Origin: Nesterenkonia sandarakina
GTDB lineage: Bacteria > Actinomycetota > Actinomycetes > Actinomycetales > Micrococcaceae
Assembly (NCBI RefSeq): GCF_003003175.1
Contig: NZ_PVTY01000002.1
Span: forward strand, 1 to 38,159
Length of the DNA stretch: 38,159 bases
Reading direction: 5' to 3'
The notes under the pieces were generated by a model. It saw nothing but the letters and a program-made list of their open reading frames with translations, did not search any database and was not told the DNA's origin. Shown here piece after piece: positions 15,546 to 24,456 of the stretch. Every line of letters starts with the position of its first letter. Within the stretch, counting starts at the first letter, position 1. A program made the translations under genes and the position numbers.

Positions 15546-16512
15546 AGACCCGGTAGAGCTCGCTGAACTCGGGCGGGATCGGGTACTGCACGGCCTCGCC
15601 CTTCGGGGACGGGACCGGGGCGCCGCGCTGGCGCCGGCCGGTCTCGGCGCCGAAGAGGTTGATGCCGGCCGCGGCCATCAGGAAGCCCGGGCCGATGGAG
15701 AAGAGCAGCCCCGCGAACCAGTGCCAGAGGCTGGGCTCCTCCCCGGCGAGGGCGACCCCGCTCCAGCCGCCGGAGAAGAGGAAGCACAGCACTGCCACCA
15801 CGGTCAGGGTCACGCCGAGGAACCAGGCGAGTCCGGCCAGCGGGGCGGTCTCGGGCTCGTAGTCGACCACGGCGGTGTTCCATTCGGGACCGGTGCGCAT
15901 GACCAGCCAGCCGCCGATCAGCGCCCAGGCGGCCACGACGAGGTACGCCGCGATCACATCGGCCGGGCGGTGCCAGGTCTCGGTGAAGGTGTAGGCGCCC
16001 ACCAGCCCGGCGTAGAAGGCCGCCAGGACTGCGACGAACGGACGCTGCCGCGGGGAGCTGACCAGGAACACCGCGACCGCCATCGAAGCGGCCAGGGTGG
16101 TGTGTCCAGAGGGCAGGGAGTTTCCGGTCCAGAACGGGACGCCGTTGTCGAGGTCGGGGCGGTCCAGCCAGACGTTCTTGAGCACCTGGGTGGAGAGGTT
16201 CGCCCCCACCACCGAGACGGCCGCGATCAGTCCCGCCAGGAAGCGCTGCCTGGCCAGCACGATCACCAGGAAGACCACCGCCGGCAGCGCCACGATCACC
16301 GGGCTCAGCCACCACAGGTCGAATCCGCGCGCCGAGAGCGGGGTCACCCGTTCTGCCGCGGCGTCGAGCATCGCGTACTCCACCCACTGTCCCGAGGTGG
16401 AGCGGACGAAGTACTCATAGACGGCGATGAAGACCGCGCAGCAGACCAGGATTCCGATGATCCACAGGCCTGTGCGTCGGGCCGGGGGACGAAGCGCGCG
16501 GGCAGCTGACAT
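15544..16512 (-). CDS. PAP2-family membrane phosphatase (second paralogue)
   Basis: A 322-residue PAP2 phosphatase with motifs KNVWLDRP, LPSGHT and TWHRPADVIAAYL, and six core helices. It closely parallels the protein at 12184-13101: both have the IAAYLVVAAW-type helix after the third motif and both carry the same C-terminal pair of extra hydrophobic segments (WFLGVTLTVVAVLCFLFSG and WFAGLLFSIGPGFLMAAAGI). This one ends in a longer charged tail. The ATG at 16512 is used; the upstream in-frame ATG at 16557 would overlap the start of menC. GATACT on the minus strand lies seven bases upstream, again leaderless type. Likely substrate class is a lipid phosphate; the precise one is unknown. Confidence 0.88.
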   Translation of the reverse strand: MSAARALRPPARRTGLWIIGILVCCAVFIAVYEYFVRSTSGQWVEYAMLDAAAERVTPLSARGFDLWWLSPVIVALPAVVFLVIVLARQRFLAGLIAAVSVVGANLSTQVLKNVWLDRPDLDNGVPFWTGNSLPSGHTTLAASMAVAVFLVSSPRQRPFVAVLAAFYAGLVGAYTFTETWHRPADVIAAYLVVAAWALIGGWLVMRTGPEWNTAVVDYEPETAPLAGLAWFLGVTLTVVAVLCFLFSGGWSGVALAGEEPSLWHWFAGLLFSIGPGFLMAAAGINLFGAETGRRQRGAPVPSPKGEAVQYPIPPEFSELYRV

Positions 16513-16517
16513 GTGCA

Positions 16518-16548
16518 CCAGTATCGCAGGTTCGCCTCTGCCTACACT
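16518..16548. promoter_or_regulatory. Back-to-back leaderless promoters, PAP2 and menC
   Basis: Only 43 bp separate the divergent starts at 16512 and 16556. GATACT on the minus strand (16525-16520) serves the PAP2 gene and TACACT on the plus strand (16543-16548) serves menC, each about 7 bases from its start codon. Their -35 regions would overlap each other's transcribed DNA. Confidence 0.45.
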
Positions 16549-16555
16549 GAACGTC

Positions 16556-17644
16556 ATGGATCACCACACGCCGGACCCCGCCAGGCTCCCCGTCCGCTGG
16601 CAGCTCCCCGAGCTCGACGAGATCCTGGCTCAGGCGCATGTGGTGTCGCTGCCGCTGCGCACCCGCTTCCGCGGGCAGACCCGGCGCGAGGCCATGCTGT
16701 TCCGCGGGCCGGCCGGATGGGGCGAGTTCGCCCCCTTCCCGGAGTATGCGGCTGCCGAGTCCGCGCAGTGGCTGCGCGCCGGACTCGAAGCCGGCTGGCA
16801 GGGCTGGGGGAAGCCCAGACGCAGCCAGATCCCGATCAACGCCACCATGCCGGCGGTGTCCCCGGACCAGGTGGAGTCGGTGCTGACCCGCTTCGGCGCG
16901 GTGGATTCCATCCCGGCGGTCAAGATCAAGGTCGCCGAGCCCGGCCAGACCCTCGACGACGACGTCGCCCGGTTCCGCGAGGTGCGCCGGCTCGCACCGC
17001 GGGCCGGGCTGCGTGCCGACGCGAACGGCGGATGGAGCATCGCCGAAGCGGTCCCGGCGCTGGCCCGGCTCGCCGAGGTCTCCGGCGGAAACTTCGAATA
17101 CGCCGAACAGCCGGTGGCCGGGGTGGAGCCGCTGGCCGAGCTGCGGGAGGCGCTCGCCGCCGCGGGAATCAGCTCCCCCGACGGTGCCCCGCTGCGGATC
17201 GCCGCAGATGAGGCAGTGCGCAAGGCCGAGGACCCGCTGCGGGTGGCCAGGCTCGGCGCCGCGGACCTGATCGTGGTCAAGGTGCCCCCGCTGGGCGGGG
17301 TGGAGCGAGCGCTGCAGATCGTGGAGCAGGCCGGTCTCGATGCGGTGGTCTCCTCCGCCCTGGACACCTCCGTGGGCCTCGCGGCGGGCCTGGCACTGGC
17401 CGCCCGGCTGCCCAGCCTGCCCTATGCCTGCGGGCTCGGCACCGCGGCATTGTTCGAACACGACGTGCTGGAGGCGCCGCTGATCCCCTCCGCAGGGGTG
17501 CTGACGGTCCCCGGTGCGGTGGAGCCGTCCCCGGCTCTGCTGCACCAGCACCGGGTCAGTGCGGACCGGAGGCAATGGTGGGTCCAGCGGCTGCACGCCG
17601 CCCACCGGGTGCTCGCCGGAGAGCTTCTAGGATTGACCCCATGA
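16556..17644 (+). CDS. menC: o-succinylbenzoate synthase
   Basis: MenC (362 aa), an enolase-superfamily enzyme that dehydrates SHCHC to o-succinylbenzoate in menaquinone synthesis. The barrel residues are visible: Lys in VKIKVAE, metal ligands Asp in LRADANGGW, Glu in FEYAEQPVAG and Asp in RIAADEAVR, and the second catalytic Lys in IVVKVPPLGG. The true start is the ATG at 16556, preceded by TACACT seven bases upstream; longer readings overlap the divergent PAP2 gene. Its TGA overlaps the ATG of menD as ATGA, so the two are translationally coupled. Confidence 0.94.
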   Translation: MDHHTPDPARLPVRWQLPELDEILAQAHVVSLPLRTRFRGQTRREAMLFRGPAGWGEFAPFPEYAAAESAQWLRAGLEAGWQGWGKPRRSQIPINATMPAVSPDQVESVLTRFGAVDSIPAVKIKVAEPGQTLDDDVARFREVRRLAPRAGLRADANGGWSIAEAVPALARLAEVSGGNFEYAEQPVAGVEPLAELREALAAAGISSPDGAPLRIAADEAVRKAEDPLRVARLGAADLIVVKVPPLGGVERALQIVEQAGLDAVVSSALDTSVGLAAGLALAARLPSLPYACGLGTAALFEHDVLEAPLIPSAGVLTVPGAVEPSPALLHQHRVSADRRQWWVQRLHAAHRVLAGELLGLTP

Positions 17645-19572
17645 CCACACCCCGGCGCCCGTTCCGCGAGTTCGACGACGCCTATGACGTGGAGTCCCTG
17701 CGGCTGGCCCGCCGGGTGATCCGCGGGCTGACCATGAGCATGCGCCACATCGTGCTGGCCCCAGGCTCACGCTCGGCGCCGATGGCGTATGCGCTGCGCG
17801 AGGCCGAGGAGCTCGGCGCGATCACCGTGCACGTGCGCATCGATGAGCGCTCCGCCGCCTTCACCGCACTCGGGATCGCCATGGCGACGAAGTCCCCGGC
17901 CGGGATCGTGACCACCTCCGGCACCGCGGCCGGAAACCTGCTGCCCGCGATGATGGAGGCCGACCTCTCCGGGATCCCGCTGGTGGCGATCACCGCAGAC
18001 CGGCCCGAGGAGCTGCACGGCACCGGCGCGAACCAGACCACCTGGCAGCAGGGCATGTTCGCCGGGCGGGTGCGCGATGAGATCCATCTGGAACAGGGCG
18101 AGGCCCGGCTGGAGCCGGAGTCCCGCGATGACATGCTCGCCGCCGAGACCCAGGTGGGGCTGCTGCTGCGCGTGGCCACCGGGTCCGCCCCCGGGCCGGT
18201 GCACCTGAACATCGGATTCCGCGATCCGCTGGTCCCGTCCGCCCCGGGGGAGGGCCACCAGGGCGGGGCTCAGCGCTGGGCCCGGACCCCCTTCCTGCCG
18301 CGCAGCCGGGGCACCGACTCCGCCGAACAGCTGCGCGCCGAGATCATCGGCAGCGAGATCATGGGCGAGGAGCCCCAGCAGGGCCGCGCAGCCCAGACGA
18401 CCCCTGAGTCGGCTGAGTCAGCTGCTGAGTCGGCCGCGGAATCACCGGCAGCGGCTGCCGCCAGGTTCGAGGCCGGCCTGGGCGTCGCCCGGACCGTCTT
18501 CGTCATGGGGGCCGACGCCCCGGCCGAGGCTCGCGAGCTGGCCCGTCGGCTCGGACACCCGCTGCTGGCCGAGCCCAGCAGCGATGCGCGCTGGAGCGAC
18601 CTGGGCACGATCCAGGGCTACCGGCTGATCCTGCAGGCGCCGGAGGGCTCCCCGGCCAGCGTCCTGGCGGGGAGCGTCGAACGCGTCGTCGTCGCCGGTC
18701 GGCCCACGCTGACCCGACCGGTCCAGCAGCTGATCAACCGGGACGACGTCGAGGCGGTCCAGTACGCACCCGGCGGAGAGGCCTGGTTCGACCACCGGCT
18801 CGCCCGCCGGCAGCTGCCCGATGTGCTCACCCTGGCGCAGTTCGCCAAGATGGCCCCTCCGGGATGGCACGACTCCTGGACCGAGCGCGGACTCGGCGCG
18901 CAGCGCCTCATCGACGCGGCGCTGACCGAGCAGGAGGCCCTCGCCCAGGGGGAGCTCTCCTCGGTGCGGGTGGCGCAGTTCGTGGCCGAGACCGTGAAGA
19001 CCCCGCTGCTGCTGGGCTCCTCCTCGGTGATCCGCGACGTGGACCTGGCCGCGGTGCTCAACCGCACCGTGCTGGGCACCCGCGACGACACCCGCCGGGT
19101 CTACGCGATGCGTGGGCTGGCTGGCATCGACGGCAACCTCTCGGCCGCCTCTGGGATCGCGCTGGCGCACAACACCCGGGTCACCGCCCTGGTGGGGGAT
19201 CTGACCTTCCTGCACGACGTCAACGCGCTGCTGCTTCCCGCCACGGAACGGGAGCCCGACCTGGACATCGTCGTGGTCAACGACTCCGGCGGCGCGATCT
19301 TCGACCAGCTCGAGCACGGGGCCGTCGGGCGCCGGGAGGGCCAGGCGGAAGCGGTGGAACGGTTCTTCGGCACGCCGCAGACCGTGGACATCGAGGCGCT
19401 CGCCGATGCCTACGGCCACGACTACCACTACGCGGAGGATCTCGACTCCCTGGGAGAGGGGCTCGGCGGCCTCGAGGACCGCGTGGGCATCCGGATCATC
19501 GAGGTGCGCACCGACCGGACCGCGCTGCGCGACTTCCACGCCAGACTCCGCGCCGCCGCCGCAGAACTCTGA
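17641..19572 (+). CDS. menD: SEPHCHC synthase
   Basis: MenD (643 aa) uses thiamin diphosphate to join 2-oxoglutarate to isochorismate. Hallmarks are LAPGSRSAPMAYAL and VRIDERSAAFTALGIA at the N-terminus, TSGTAAGNLLPAMMEADL, ITADRPEELHGTGANQTT, and the C-terminal ThDP-binding region near VTALVGDLTFLHD and IVVVNDSGGAIF. It is longer than E. coli MenD (556 aa), mainly through an insert around residues 254-275 made of SAES/SAAES repeats, which forms a flexible interdomain linker. The start overlaps the menC stop (ATGA). No ribosome binding site is needed if coupled. Confidence 0.95.
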   Translation: MTTPRRPFREFDDAYDVESLRLARRVIRGLTMSMRHIVLAPGSRSAPMAYALREAEELGAITVHVRIDERSAAFTALGIAMATKSPAGIVTTSGTAAGNLLPAMMEADLSGIPLVAITADRPEELHGTGANQTTWQQGMFAGRVRDEIHLEQGEARLEPESRDDMLAAETQVGLLLRVATGSAPGPVHLNIGFRDPLVPSAPGEGHQGGAQRWARTPFLPRSRGTDSAEQLRAEIIGSEIMGEEPQQGRAAQTTPESAESAAESAAESPAAAAARFEAGLGVARTVFVMGADAPAEARELARRLGHPLLAEPSSDARWSDLGTIQGYRLILQAPEGSPASVLAGSVERVVVAGRPTLTRPVQQLINRDDVEAVQYAPGGEAWFDHRLARRQLPDVLTLAQFAKMAPPGWHDSWTERGLGAQRLIDAALTEQEALAQGELSSVRVAQFVAETVKTPLLLGSSSVIRDVDLAAVLNRTVLGTRDDTRRVYAMRGLAGIDGNLSAASGIALAHNTRVTALVGDLTFLHDVNALLLPATEREPDLDIVVVNDSGGAIFDQLEHGAVGRREGQAEAVERFFGTPQTVDIEALADAYGHDYHYAEDLDSLGEGLGGLEDRVGIRIIEVRTDRTALRDFHARLRAAAAEL

Positions 19573-19715
19573 GCCCGGGTCTCCGAGTCGCGCGTCGCGG
19601 TGCGTGCACCCTTGCACGAGGCCGCTCAGCGGGTCACGCTGGATCCAGGTCACAGCCACGGAGGTCGCCGCGGTGACCGTGGGCAGGTGGAAGCAGCAGT
19701 GTCGAGGAGGACGCT

Positions 19716-20156
19716 GTGCCTGAGTTTCATTCAACAGTGATCATCGACCGACCGCCGGAGGAGGTGTTCGCGTACCTCGTGAACCCCGAGACGCAGCAGA
19801 TCTGGCAGTCAGGACTCCAGGAGTTCGAGGCCGACTGGGGCGATGATCCTGCGGTGGGGGATCACTCCCGAGGAACCGTGAAGGTGGCCGGGAAGAAGCT
19901 GCAGTGGGAGGCGGAGATCACCGAGGTGAAGCGTCCCGAGAGGTTCGTCTTCCGCACCGTGGAAGCGCCGTTCGCCTTCGAAGTGACCTACTCGCTCCAG
20001 CCGGTGGGGGAGTCGACGGAGGTCCACTATGACGGGACCACCGAGGCGATGGGTGGCTTCTTCGGCAGATTCGCCGACCCACTGGTGGCGCTGATGTACC
20101 AGCGCGATACGACCAGCAACCTCGCCAACCTGAAGACCATCCTCGAAGCGCGATGA
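19716..20156 (+). CDS. SRPBCC family protein
   Basis: A 146-residue START/Bet v 1-like (SRPBCC) protein: the N-terminal strand FHSTVIIDRPPEEVFAYLVN, a curved sheet, and a long C-terminal helix (RDTTSNLANLKTILEA). The fold makes a hydrophobic pocket for lipids or polyketide-like ligands; the actual ligand is unknown. It starts with GTG at 19716, well supported by GAGGAGG five bases upstream. It follows menD after 143 bp of sequence without a clear terminator and converges on menF. A role in quinone chemistry is only suggested by position. Confidence 0.85.
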   Translation: MPEFHSTVIIDRPPEEVFAYLVNPETQQIWQSGLQEFEADWGDDPAVGDHSRGTVKVAGKKLQWEAEITEVKRPERFVFRTVEAPFAFEVTYSLQPVGESTEVHYDGTTEAMGGFFGRFADPLVALMYQRDTTSNLANLKTILEAR

Positions 20157-20167
20157 CGGCGCTCCGG

Positions 20168-20202
20168 CAGGCCGGCCGACAGGCAGCCTGACAGCCGGCC
20201 TG
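20168..20202. terminator. Hairpin between SRPBCC gene and menF
   Basis: Perfect 9-bp arms CAGGCCGGC (20168-20176) and GCCGGCCTG (20194-20202), with an inner AGGC/GCCT stem. It stands between convergent genes. Confidence 0.5.
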
Positions 20203-20227
20203 AGACGCAGCCCGCCGGGTGGCGGGG

Positions 20228-21604
20228 TCAGGGCTGGTGAACGCCGAGGGCGCCGAGCATCGGGCGCATCTTCGCCCAGGTCTCGGCGAGCTCCTCCTCG
20301 GGGTCCGAGCCCGCGACGATCCCGCAGCCGGCGAAGAGCCTGACCTGGGTGCCCTGCTCCTCCAGGATCCCGCCGCGCAGCGCGATGCCGAAGTCCGCGT
20401 TGCCATAGGCGTCGATCCAGCCCACCGGCCCGGAGAACGCTCCGCGATCGAGCCCCTCCAGGGTGGAGATCAGCTCCGCGGCGGTCGCCGTGGGGGTGCC
20501 GCAGATCGCGGCGGTCGGGTGGGCGCGCTCGGCGACCAGCAGCGCCGGGGTCTGCGCGGTCAGCCGACCGGTGACATCGGTGGAGAGATGAAAGACGTTG
20601 GGCAGCTGGAGCACCGCCGGGGGATCCTGCGCGTGCAGGTGCTGCGCGACCGGAGCCAGCTGGTCCAGCAGCGACTGAGCAGCCAGCCGGTGCTCGTCGC
20701 GCTGCTTGGGGTCCTCCAGCAGCAGGGTGCGGGCCCGCTGCAGTCCGGTGCTGCCATCCACGGTGCCGGCCAGCACCCGGGCGGAGAGCTCCTGGCCCCG
20801 GATCTTGACCAGCATCTCGGGGGTGGCTCCGAGCACGTCGCCGGCGAGATAGGTCCAGCAGTCGGTGTAGTCGGCGGCCAGCGCGGCGAGCACCGGACCG
20901 GTGGGCAGCGGGGCATCGGCGGCGACGACGACGTCGCGGGCCAGCACCAGCTTCTCGAGCCGGCGGTGCCCGATGGCCCCGACTCCGGCGCGGACCGCGC
21001 GCAGATAGTGCTGCTCCGAATGGGTGCCCTGGATCAGGGATGTCGCCGCAGCGCCGCCGGATCGGCTCGCCTGCACCTCGGTTCCTGCAGTGACCAGGCT
21101 CAGCCGGCGGTCCTTGAGCTGCAGGGAATGCTTGGCCAGCAGGCCATGCACCCGACGCAGCATCGCGGCGTCGTCGTCTTCGGCCTCGAAGGTCTCATCC
21201 AGCGCCGATGCGCGGACCACGGCGGTGATCCACGCGGTGCCCTCGAAGGAGCCGAGGATCAGCTCGGGCAGGATCAGGTGCGAGTCCGCGGCCGAGGTCG
21301 AGGAATAGGTGATCGAGGTCAGCGCCACCGGACCCGCACCGGGGATCCCGATCAGCTCGGCAGGCAGCTGCGACTCCTGCGCCAGCGGGGCCAGGTGCTG
21401 CTCGTGCCATTCCGCCAGCTCCGCGAAGCGCTCGGCGCCGCGGGTCCTCACGTGGGCCGCGGAGCCCAGACCGATCAGTCCCTCACCGCGCAGCAGCCAG
21501 GCTCCGCTGGGATCCAGCGCCGGCAGCATGTCGGCCAGTGTGGTTCCTCTGGGAAGGTCCACCACCAGCGTGGTGACGTCGAGGGAACCCGGGAGCGCTG
21601 TCAT
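20228..21604 (-). CDS. menF: Isochorismate synthase
   Basis: A 458-residue chorismate-utilising enzyme of the MenF/EntC type, converting chorismate to isochorismate with Mg2+. The C-terminal catalytic domain is clear: [12 protein letters not shown] with the base Lys, [12 protein letters not shown], the [10 protein letters not shown] helix, [22 protein letters not shown], and the final [14 protein letters not shown] and [15 protein letters not shown]. With menD and menC nearby, a menaquinone role is more likely than a siderophore role. TAGACT on the minus strand lies nine bases before the ATG. It is divergent from menG. Confidence 0.92.
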   Translation of the reverse strand: MTALPGSLDVTTLVVDLPRGTTLADMLPALDPSGAWLLRGEGLIGLGSAAHVRTRGAERFAELAEWHEQHLAPLAQESQLPAELIGIPGAGPVALTSITYSSTSAADSHLILPELILGSFEGTAWITAVVRASALDETFEAEDDDAAMLRRVHGLLAKHSLQLKDRRLSLVTAGTEVQASRSGGAAATSLIQGTHSEQHYLRAVRAGVGAIGHRRLEKLVLARDVVVAADAPLPTGPVLAALAADYTDCWTYLAGDVLGATPEMLVKIRGQELSARVLAGTVDGSTGLQRARTLLLEDPKQRDEHRLAAQSLLDQLAPVAQHLHAQDPPAVLQLPNVFHLSTDVTGRLTAQTPALLVAERAHPTAAICGTPTATAAELISTLEGLDRGAFSGPVGWIDAYGNADFGIALRGGILEEQGTQVRLFAGCGIVAGSDPEEELAETWAKMRPMLGALGVHQP

Positions 21605-21613
21605 GGCTGGACA

Positions 21614-21658
21614 AGTCTAGGACATGGCGGCGGGAGCGATCCGCGCATGTGGGAGAAT
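21614..21658. promoter_or_regulatory. Divergent menF/menG promoters
   Basis: TAGACT on the minus strand (21619-21614) faces menF, ending 9 bases before its ATG. GAGAAT on the plus strand (21653-21658) ends 6 bases before GTG 21665 of menG. Both lack a clear ribosome binding site. Confidence 0.4.
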
Positions 21659-21664
21659 GCCAAG

Positions 21665-22393
21665 GTGAATCGCCCCACCACTGGAAGCCGCGCAAGCCTC
21701 GCGAAGAAGCCCGAGGACGTCGCCTCGATGTTCGATGAGGTCGCCGACCGCTACGACATCACCAACGACGTGCTCTCGCTGGGCCAGACCAAGCGCTGGC
21801 GCAAGAAGCTCGTCGCCGCGCTCGCCGTCGCCCCAGGTGAGCGGGTCCTCGACCTCGCCGCAGGCACCGGAAGCTCCACCGAGCCCTTTCATGACGCCGG
21901 CGCCGAGGCCGTGGCCTGCGACTTCTCGCTGGGGATGCTCCAGGTGGGCAAGCGGCGCCGCCCGGATATGACCTTCATCGCCGGAGACGCGATGAACCTG
22001 CCCTTCGCCGATGACACCTTCGACGCCGTCACGATCTCCTTCGGACTGCGTAACATCGTGGATCCGCTGGCTGGTCTGCGCGAGATGCTGCGCGTGACCA
22101 GGCCCGGGGGACGCCTGGCCGTGATGGAGTTCTCCGACCCCACGAACAAGGTCTTCAACACCGTCTACAACGAGTACCTGATGCGGGCGCTGCCGCCGAC
22201 CGCCCGGGCCGTGTCCTCCAACCCGGAGGCCTACGTGTATCTCGCCGAGTCCATCCGCGCCTGGCCCGATCAGGACCACCTGGCCGCTGAGATCTCAGCC
22301 GCCGGCTACGCCGCGGTGAAGTACCGGAACCTCAGCGGCGGAATCGTCGCGATTCATCACGCCACCAAGCCCCGCGCCCTCCCCGCGTCCTGA
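21665..22393 (+). CDS. menG: Demethylmenaquinone methyltransferase
   Basis: MenG/UbiE (242 aa) transfers a methyl group from SAM to demethylmenaquinone, the last step of menaquinone synthesis. Signatures are [20 protein letters not shown], the SAM loop [47 protein letters not shown] and the C-terminal [18 protein letters not shown] prefer the GTG at 21665 because GAGAAT lies six bases before it, which fits the leaderless pattern of neighbouring genes; an in-frame ATG at 21647 would add six residues. It is followed 21 bp later by the polyprenyl diphosphate synthase that makes the side chain. Confidence 0.92.
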   Translation: MNRPTTGSRASLAKKPEDVASMFDEVADRYDITNDVLSLGQTKRWRKKLVAALAVAPGERVLDLAAGTGSSTEPFHDAGAEAVACDFSLGMLQVGKRRRPDMTFIAGDAMNLPFADDTFDAVTISFGLRNIVDPLAGLREMLRVTRPGGRLAVMEFSDPTNKVFNTVYNEYLMRALPPTARAVSSNPEAYVYLAESIRAWPDQDHLAAEISAAGYAAVKYRNLSGGIVAIHHATKPRALPAS

Positions 22394-22400
22394 CCCTGGA

Positions 22401-22406
22401 TAGGCT
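22401..22406 (+). promoter_or_regulatory. Internal -10 box for the polyprenyl synthase
   Basis: TAGGCT ends eight bases before ATG 22415, inside the 21-bp gap after menG, so the synthase can probably be transcribed apart from menG as a leaderless mRNA. Confidence 0.4.
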
Positions 22407-22414
22407 AGACACCG

Positions 22415-23467
22415 ATGACTGAATCCGCAGCTGATCCCCTGACCGCGAAGCTTCCGGCAGGGTTCGACGTGCTGGCCGACGACGAGGCGCTCGCCGCCGA
22501 GGTCGCCGAGGCGCTCTCCCAGGTCGAGGAGGATCTCCTCGGCTCGCTGGCCAGCGCCGATGAGCTGGTCAACGCCTCCGCGCGCTACCTCGCCCAGGCC
22601 GGCGGCAAACGGGTCCGCCCGCTGCTCACGGTGCTGACCTCGATGCTCGGCGACGGCGTCGACGAACGCGTCCGGCGGGCCGCCGCGGTCATGGAGATGA
22701 CCCATCTGGCCACGCTGTACCACGATGACGTGATGGACTCCGCTCCGGTGCGCCGCGGGGCTCCCGCCGCCCACCAGGTGTGGGGCAACTCCGTGGCGAT
22801 CCTCACCGGTGACCTGATCCTCGCCCGGGCCTCACGGCTGATGTCCGAGCTCGGGCTCGAGGCCTCAGAGATCCAGGCGCAGACCTTCGAGCGACTCGTG
22901 ATGGGACAGCTCCACGAGACCGTCGGTCCGCAGGAGGGTGAGGACGCCTACGCCCACTACCTGGGCGTGATCGGGGACAAGACCGGCTCGCTCGTCGCGG
23001 CCGCCTCGCGGCTCGGGGCGCTCTTCGGGGGCTGCTCCGCGCAGACCATCGCGATGCTGCAGAACTACGGCGAGGCGGTCGGCGTGGCCTTCCAGCTCGC
23101 CGACGACGTCATCGACCTCACTGCGGACCCCGAGTCCTCCGGGAAGACCCCGGGGACCGATCTGCGGGAGGGCGTGGCCACGCTGCCGGTCCTGCTGCTG
23201 CGCCAGCAGGCGCAGGACGGCTCCTCGCCGCAGACCCAGCGGGACGCGACCGAGCTGCTCACGCTGATCGACGCCGACCTCAGCTCGGATGCGGCGCTGG
23301 CCCAGACCGTGGCCGCCGTCGTCGCGCATCCGGTGACCGAGCAGTCCTGGCAGGTGGCGCACAGCTGGGCCGAGAAGGCCAAGGACGCCATCCAGGAGCT
23401 GCCGGAGAGCACGGTGAAGTCCGCGCTGGTCTCCTTCGCCGACGCCGTGGTCGAGCGCGAGGGCTGA
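22415..23467 (+). CDS. All-trans polyprenyl diphosphate synthase
   Basis: A 350-residue trans-isoprenyl diphosphate synthase. It has GGKRVRPLL (IPP binding), the first Asp-rich motif HDDVMD (Asp104, 105, 108) and the second, LADDVID (about 229-235). Small residues before the first motif (THLATLYHDD) fit a long-chain product. It extends allylic diphosphates with IPP to the menaquinone side chain, probably hepta- to nonaprenyl; chain length cannot be fixed from sequence alone. Its place directly after menG supports the menaquinone role. It converges on the HIT gene. Confidence 0.92.
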   Translation: MTESAADPLTAKLPAGFDVLADDEALAAEVAEALSQVEEDLLGSLASADELVNASARYLAQAGGKRVRPLLTVLTSMLGDGVDERVRRAAAVMEMTHLATLYHDDVMDSAPVRRGAPAAHQVWGNSVAILTGDLILARASRLMSELGLEASEIQAQTFERLVMGQLHETVGPQEGEDAYAHYLGVIGDKTGSLVAAASRLGALFGGCSAQTIAMLQNYGEAVGVAFQLADDVIDLTADPESSGKTPGTDLREGVATLPVLLLRQQAQDGSSPQTQRDATELLTLIDADLSSDAALAQTVAAVVAHPVTEQSWQVAHSWAEKAKDAIQELPESTVKSALVSFADAVVEREG

Positions 23468-23483
23468 GCCCTCCCGACGGATC

Positions 23484-23504
23484 CGGCAGCTGCGTCAGCT
23501 GCCG
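23484..23504. terminator. Hairpin at convergent gene ends
   Basis: CGGCAGCTG (23484-23492) and CAGCTGCCG (23496-23504) pair perfectly with a CGT loop. The stem overlaps the stop of the HIT gene. Confidence 0.45.
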
Positions 23505-24004
23505 CTGGCCAGGACCTGGTCCAGCGCCGCGCGCAGCTGGAGCGCCTTCTCGGCGCGGACCTCGACGTCGACGGGGTGTCTGACCTGCCGGTAGAGCATG
23601 TCATCGGCATAGCGCGGAAACACGTGCAGGTGGTAGTGCCAGACGTGCTGGTTCCCGGCCGGCTCGTTGTGCTGACGCACCGAGGTGCCCTCCGGGTCCC
23701 AGGCCAGCTTCATCGCCTTGGAGACCTCGCGGGACATGATCGCGATCTTCCCCAGCAGCTCGTCGTCGAGGTCATAGAGCGCCTCGCGGTGCTGCACCGG
23801 GGTGATCATCGCATGGCCCTCGTGCGGGCCGAACCCGTCACAGGCCATGAAGACCATCAGGTCGGCGTCCTGGTAGACCAGGTCGCTGAGCTCACAGCGG
23901 TTCTTCGGGTCCTCGACGTCGCCGCGCGCCAGCCCGCAGAACGGACAGGTGTAGCCCGGAGGGGCGTGGGAGCTCCAGAGCTGGGCCAGATCCGGGACGC
24001 TCAC
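23495..24004 (-). CDS. HIT-domain nucleotide hydrolase/transferase
   Basis: A 169-residue HIT-family protein. The active-site motif is HYHLHVF (His123, His125, His127), preceded by the conserved NEPAGNQHVWH. Near the N-terminus TCPFC (Cys20, Cys23) with a later His/Cys suggests a structural zinc site. HIT proteins hydrolyse nucleotide conjugates such as adenylylated or Ap4A-type substrates; the substrate here is unknown. The start is GTG at 24004, which overlaps the upstream gene's TGA as GTGA, with a GGAGGAGG-like stretch just before it. The pair is translationally coupled. Confidence 0.88.
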   Translation of the reverse strand: MSVPDLAQLWSSHAPPGYTCPFCGLARGDVEDPKNRCELSDLVYQDADLMVFMACDGFGPHEGHAMITPVQHREALYDLDDELLGKIAIMSREVSKAMKLAWDPEGTSVRQHNEPAGNQHVWHYHLHVFPRYADDMLYRQVRHPVDVEVRAEKALQLRAALDQVLASGS

Positions 24005-24450
24005 GGAGCGTCCTCCTCCTCGAAGGAGAACTCCAGGAGATCGAAGATGAACTCGCTGACCGTGGCGCCCTCGTCGTTCCACATGCCGGAGTTGCTGCTG
24101 CGCCGCACGATCAGCGGATCCGGCACATCAAGGGTGTCCACGTCGACGCCCCAGGCCCAGCGCTCCTCCTCATCCTCGAGGAAGAGCAGGTGCCCGTCCT
24201 CGACGACGAGCTCATCGGGATCGAAGAAGAAGTGGTAGGCCTCCATGATCTCCTCGCAGCGGCCCAGCGCCAGGTAGAACTCCTCGAGGACCTGGGGCAG
24301 CCGCGGCCGCGCCTTGAGGTCGTCGGGCAGCTCGGAATCGGCGATCATCTGGCGCAGCTCCTCGACGGTGAGACCCTCAGCAGGGGTCCACTTCGCGTCG
24401 AGATAGGCGGGCACCAGGGCGCGGAACTTGTCGAGGAACATATCAGCCAT
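24001..24450 (-). CDS. Acidic SUKH-like protein of unknown function
   Basis: A 149-residue very acidic protein (tail FSFEEEDAP). The order of elements (LPQVLEEFYLALGRCEEI, then FFFDPDELVVEDGHLLFLEDEEERWAWGVD) resembles the SMI1/KNR4 (SUKH) superfamily, where a helical start leads to a strand-rich body with the E-x-x-x-WG-type turn. Many SUKH proteins are toxin immunity proteins, but no toxin gene is near and the gene is coupled to a HIT protein instead, so a housekeeping role is as likely. TAGACT on the minus strand (24462-24457) lies six bases before the ATG. The superfamily link is by eye and moderate. Confidence 0.65.
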   Translation of the reverse strand: MADMFLDKFRALVPAYLDAKWTPAEGLTVEELRQMIADSELPDDLKARPRLPQVLEEFYLALGRCEEIMEAYHFFFDPDELVVEDGHLLFLEDEEERWAWGVDVDTLDVPDPLIVRRSSNSGMWNDEGATVSEFIFDLLEFSFEEEDAP

Positions 24451-24456
24451 GGCCTC

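Noticed and set aside
20219-21664. Long N-terminal extension or fusion on menG
   Set aside because: The open frame extends upstream only because it runs antisense through menF; MenG homology begins after 21665.
24001-24450. Toxin-immunity cassette
   Set aside because: Only a SUKH-like protein is present; no polymorphic toxin, secretion signal or nuclease domain lies nearby.
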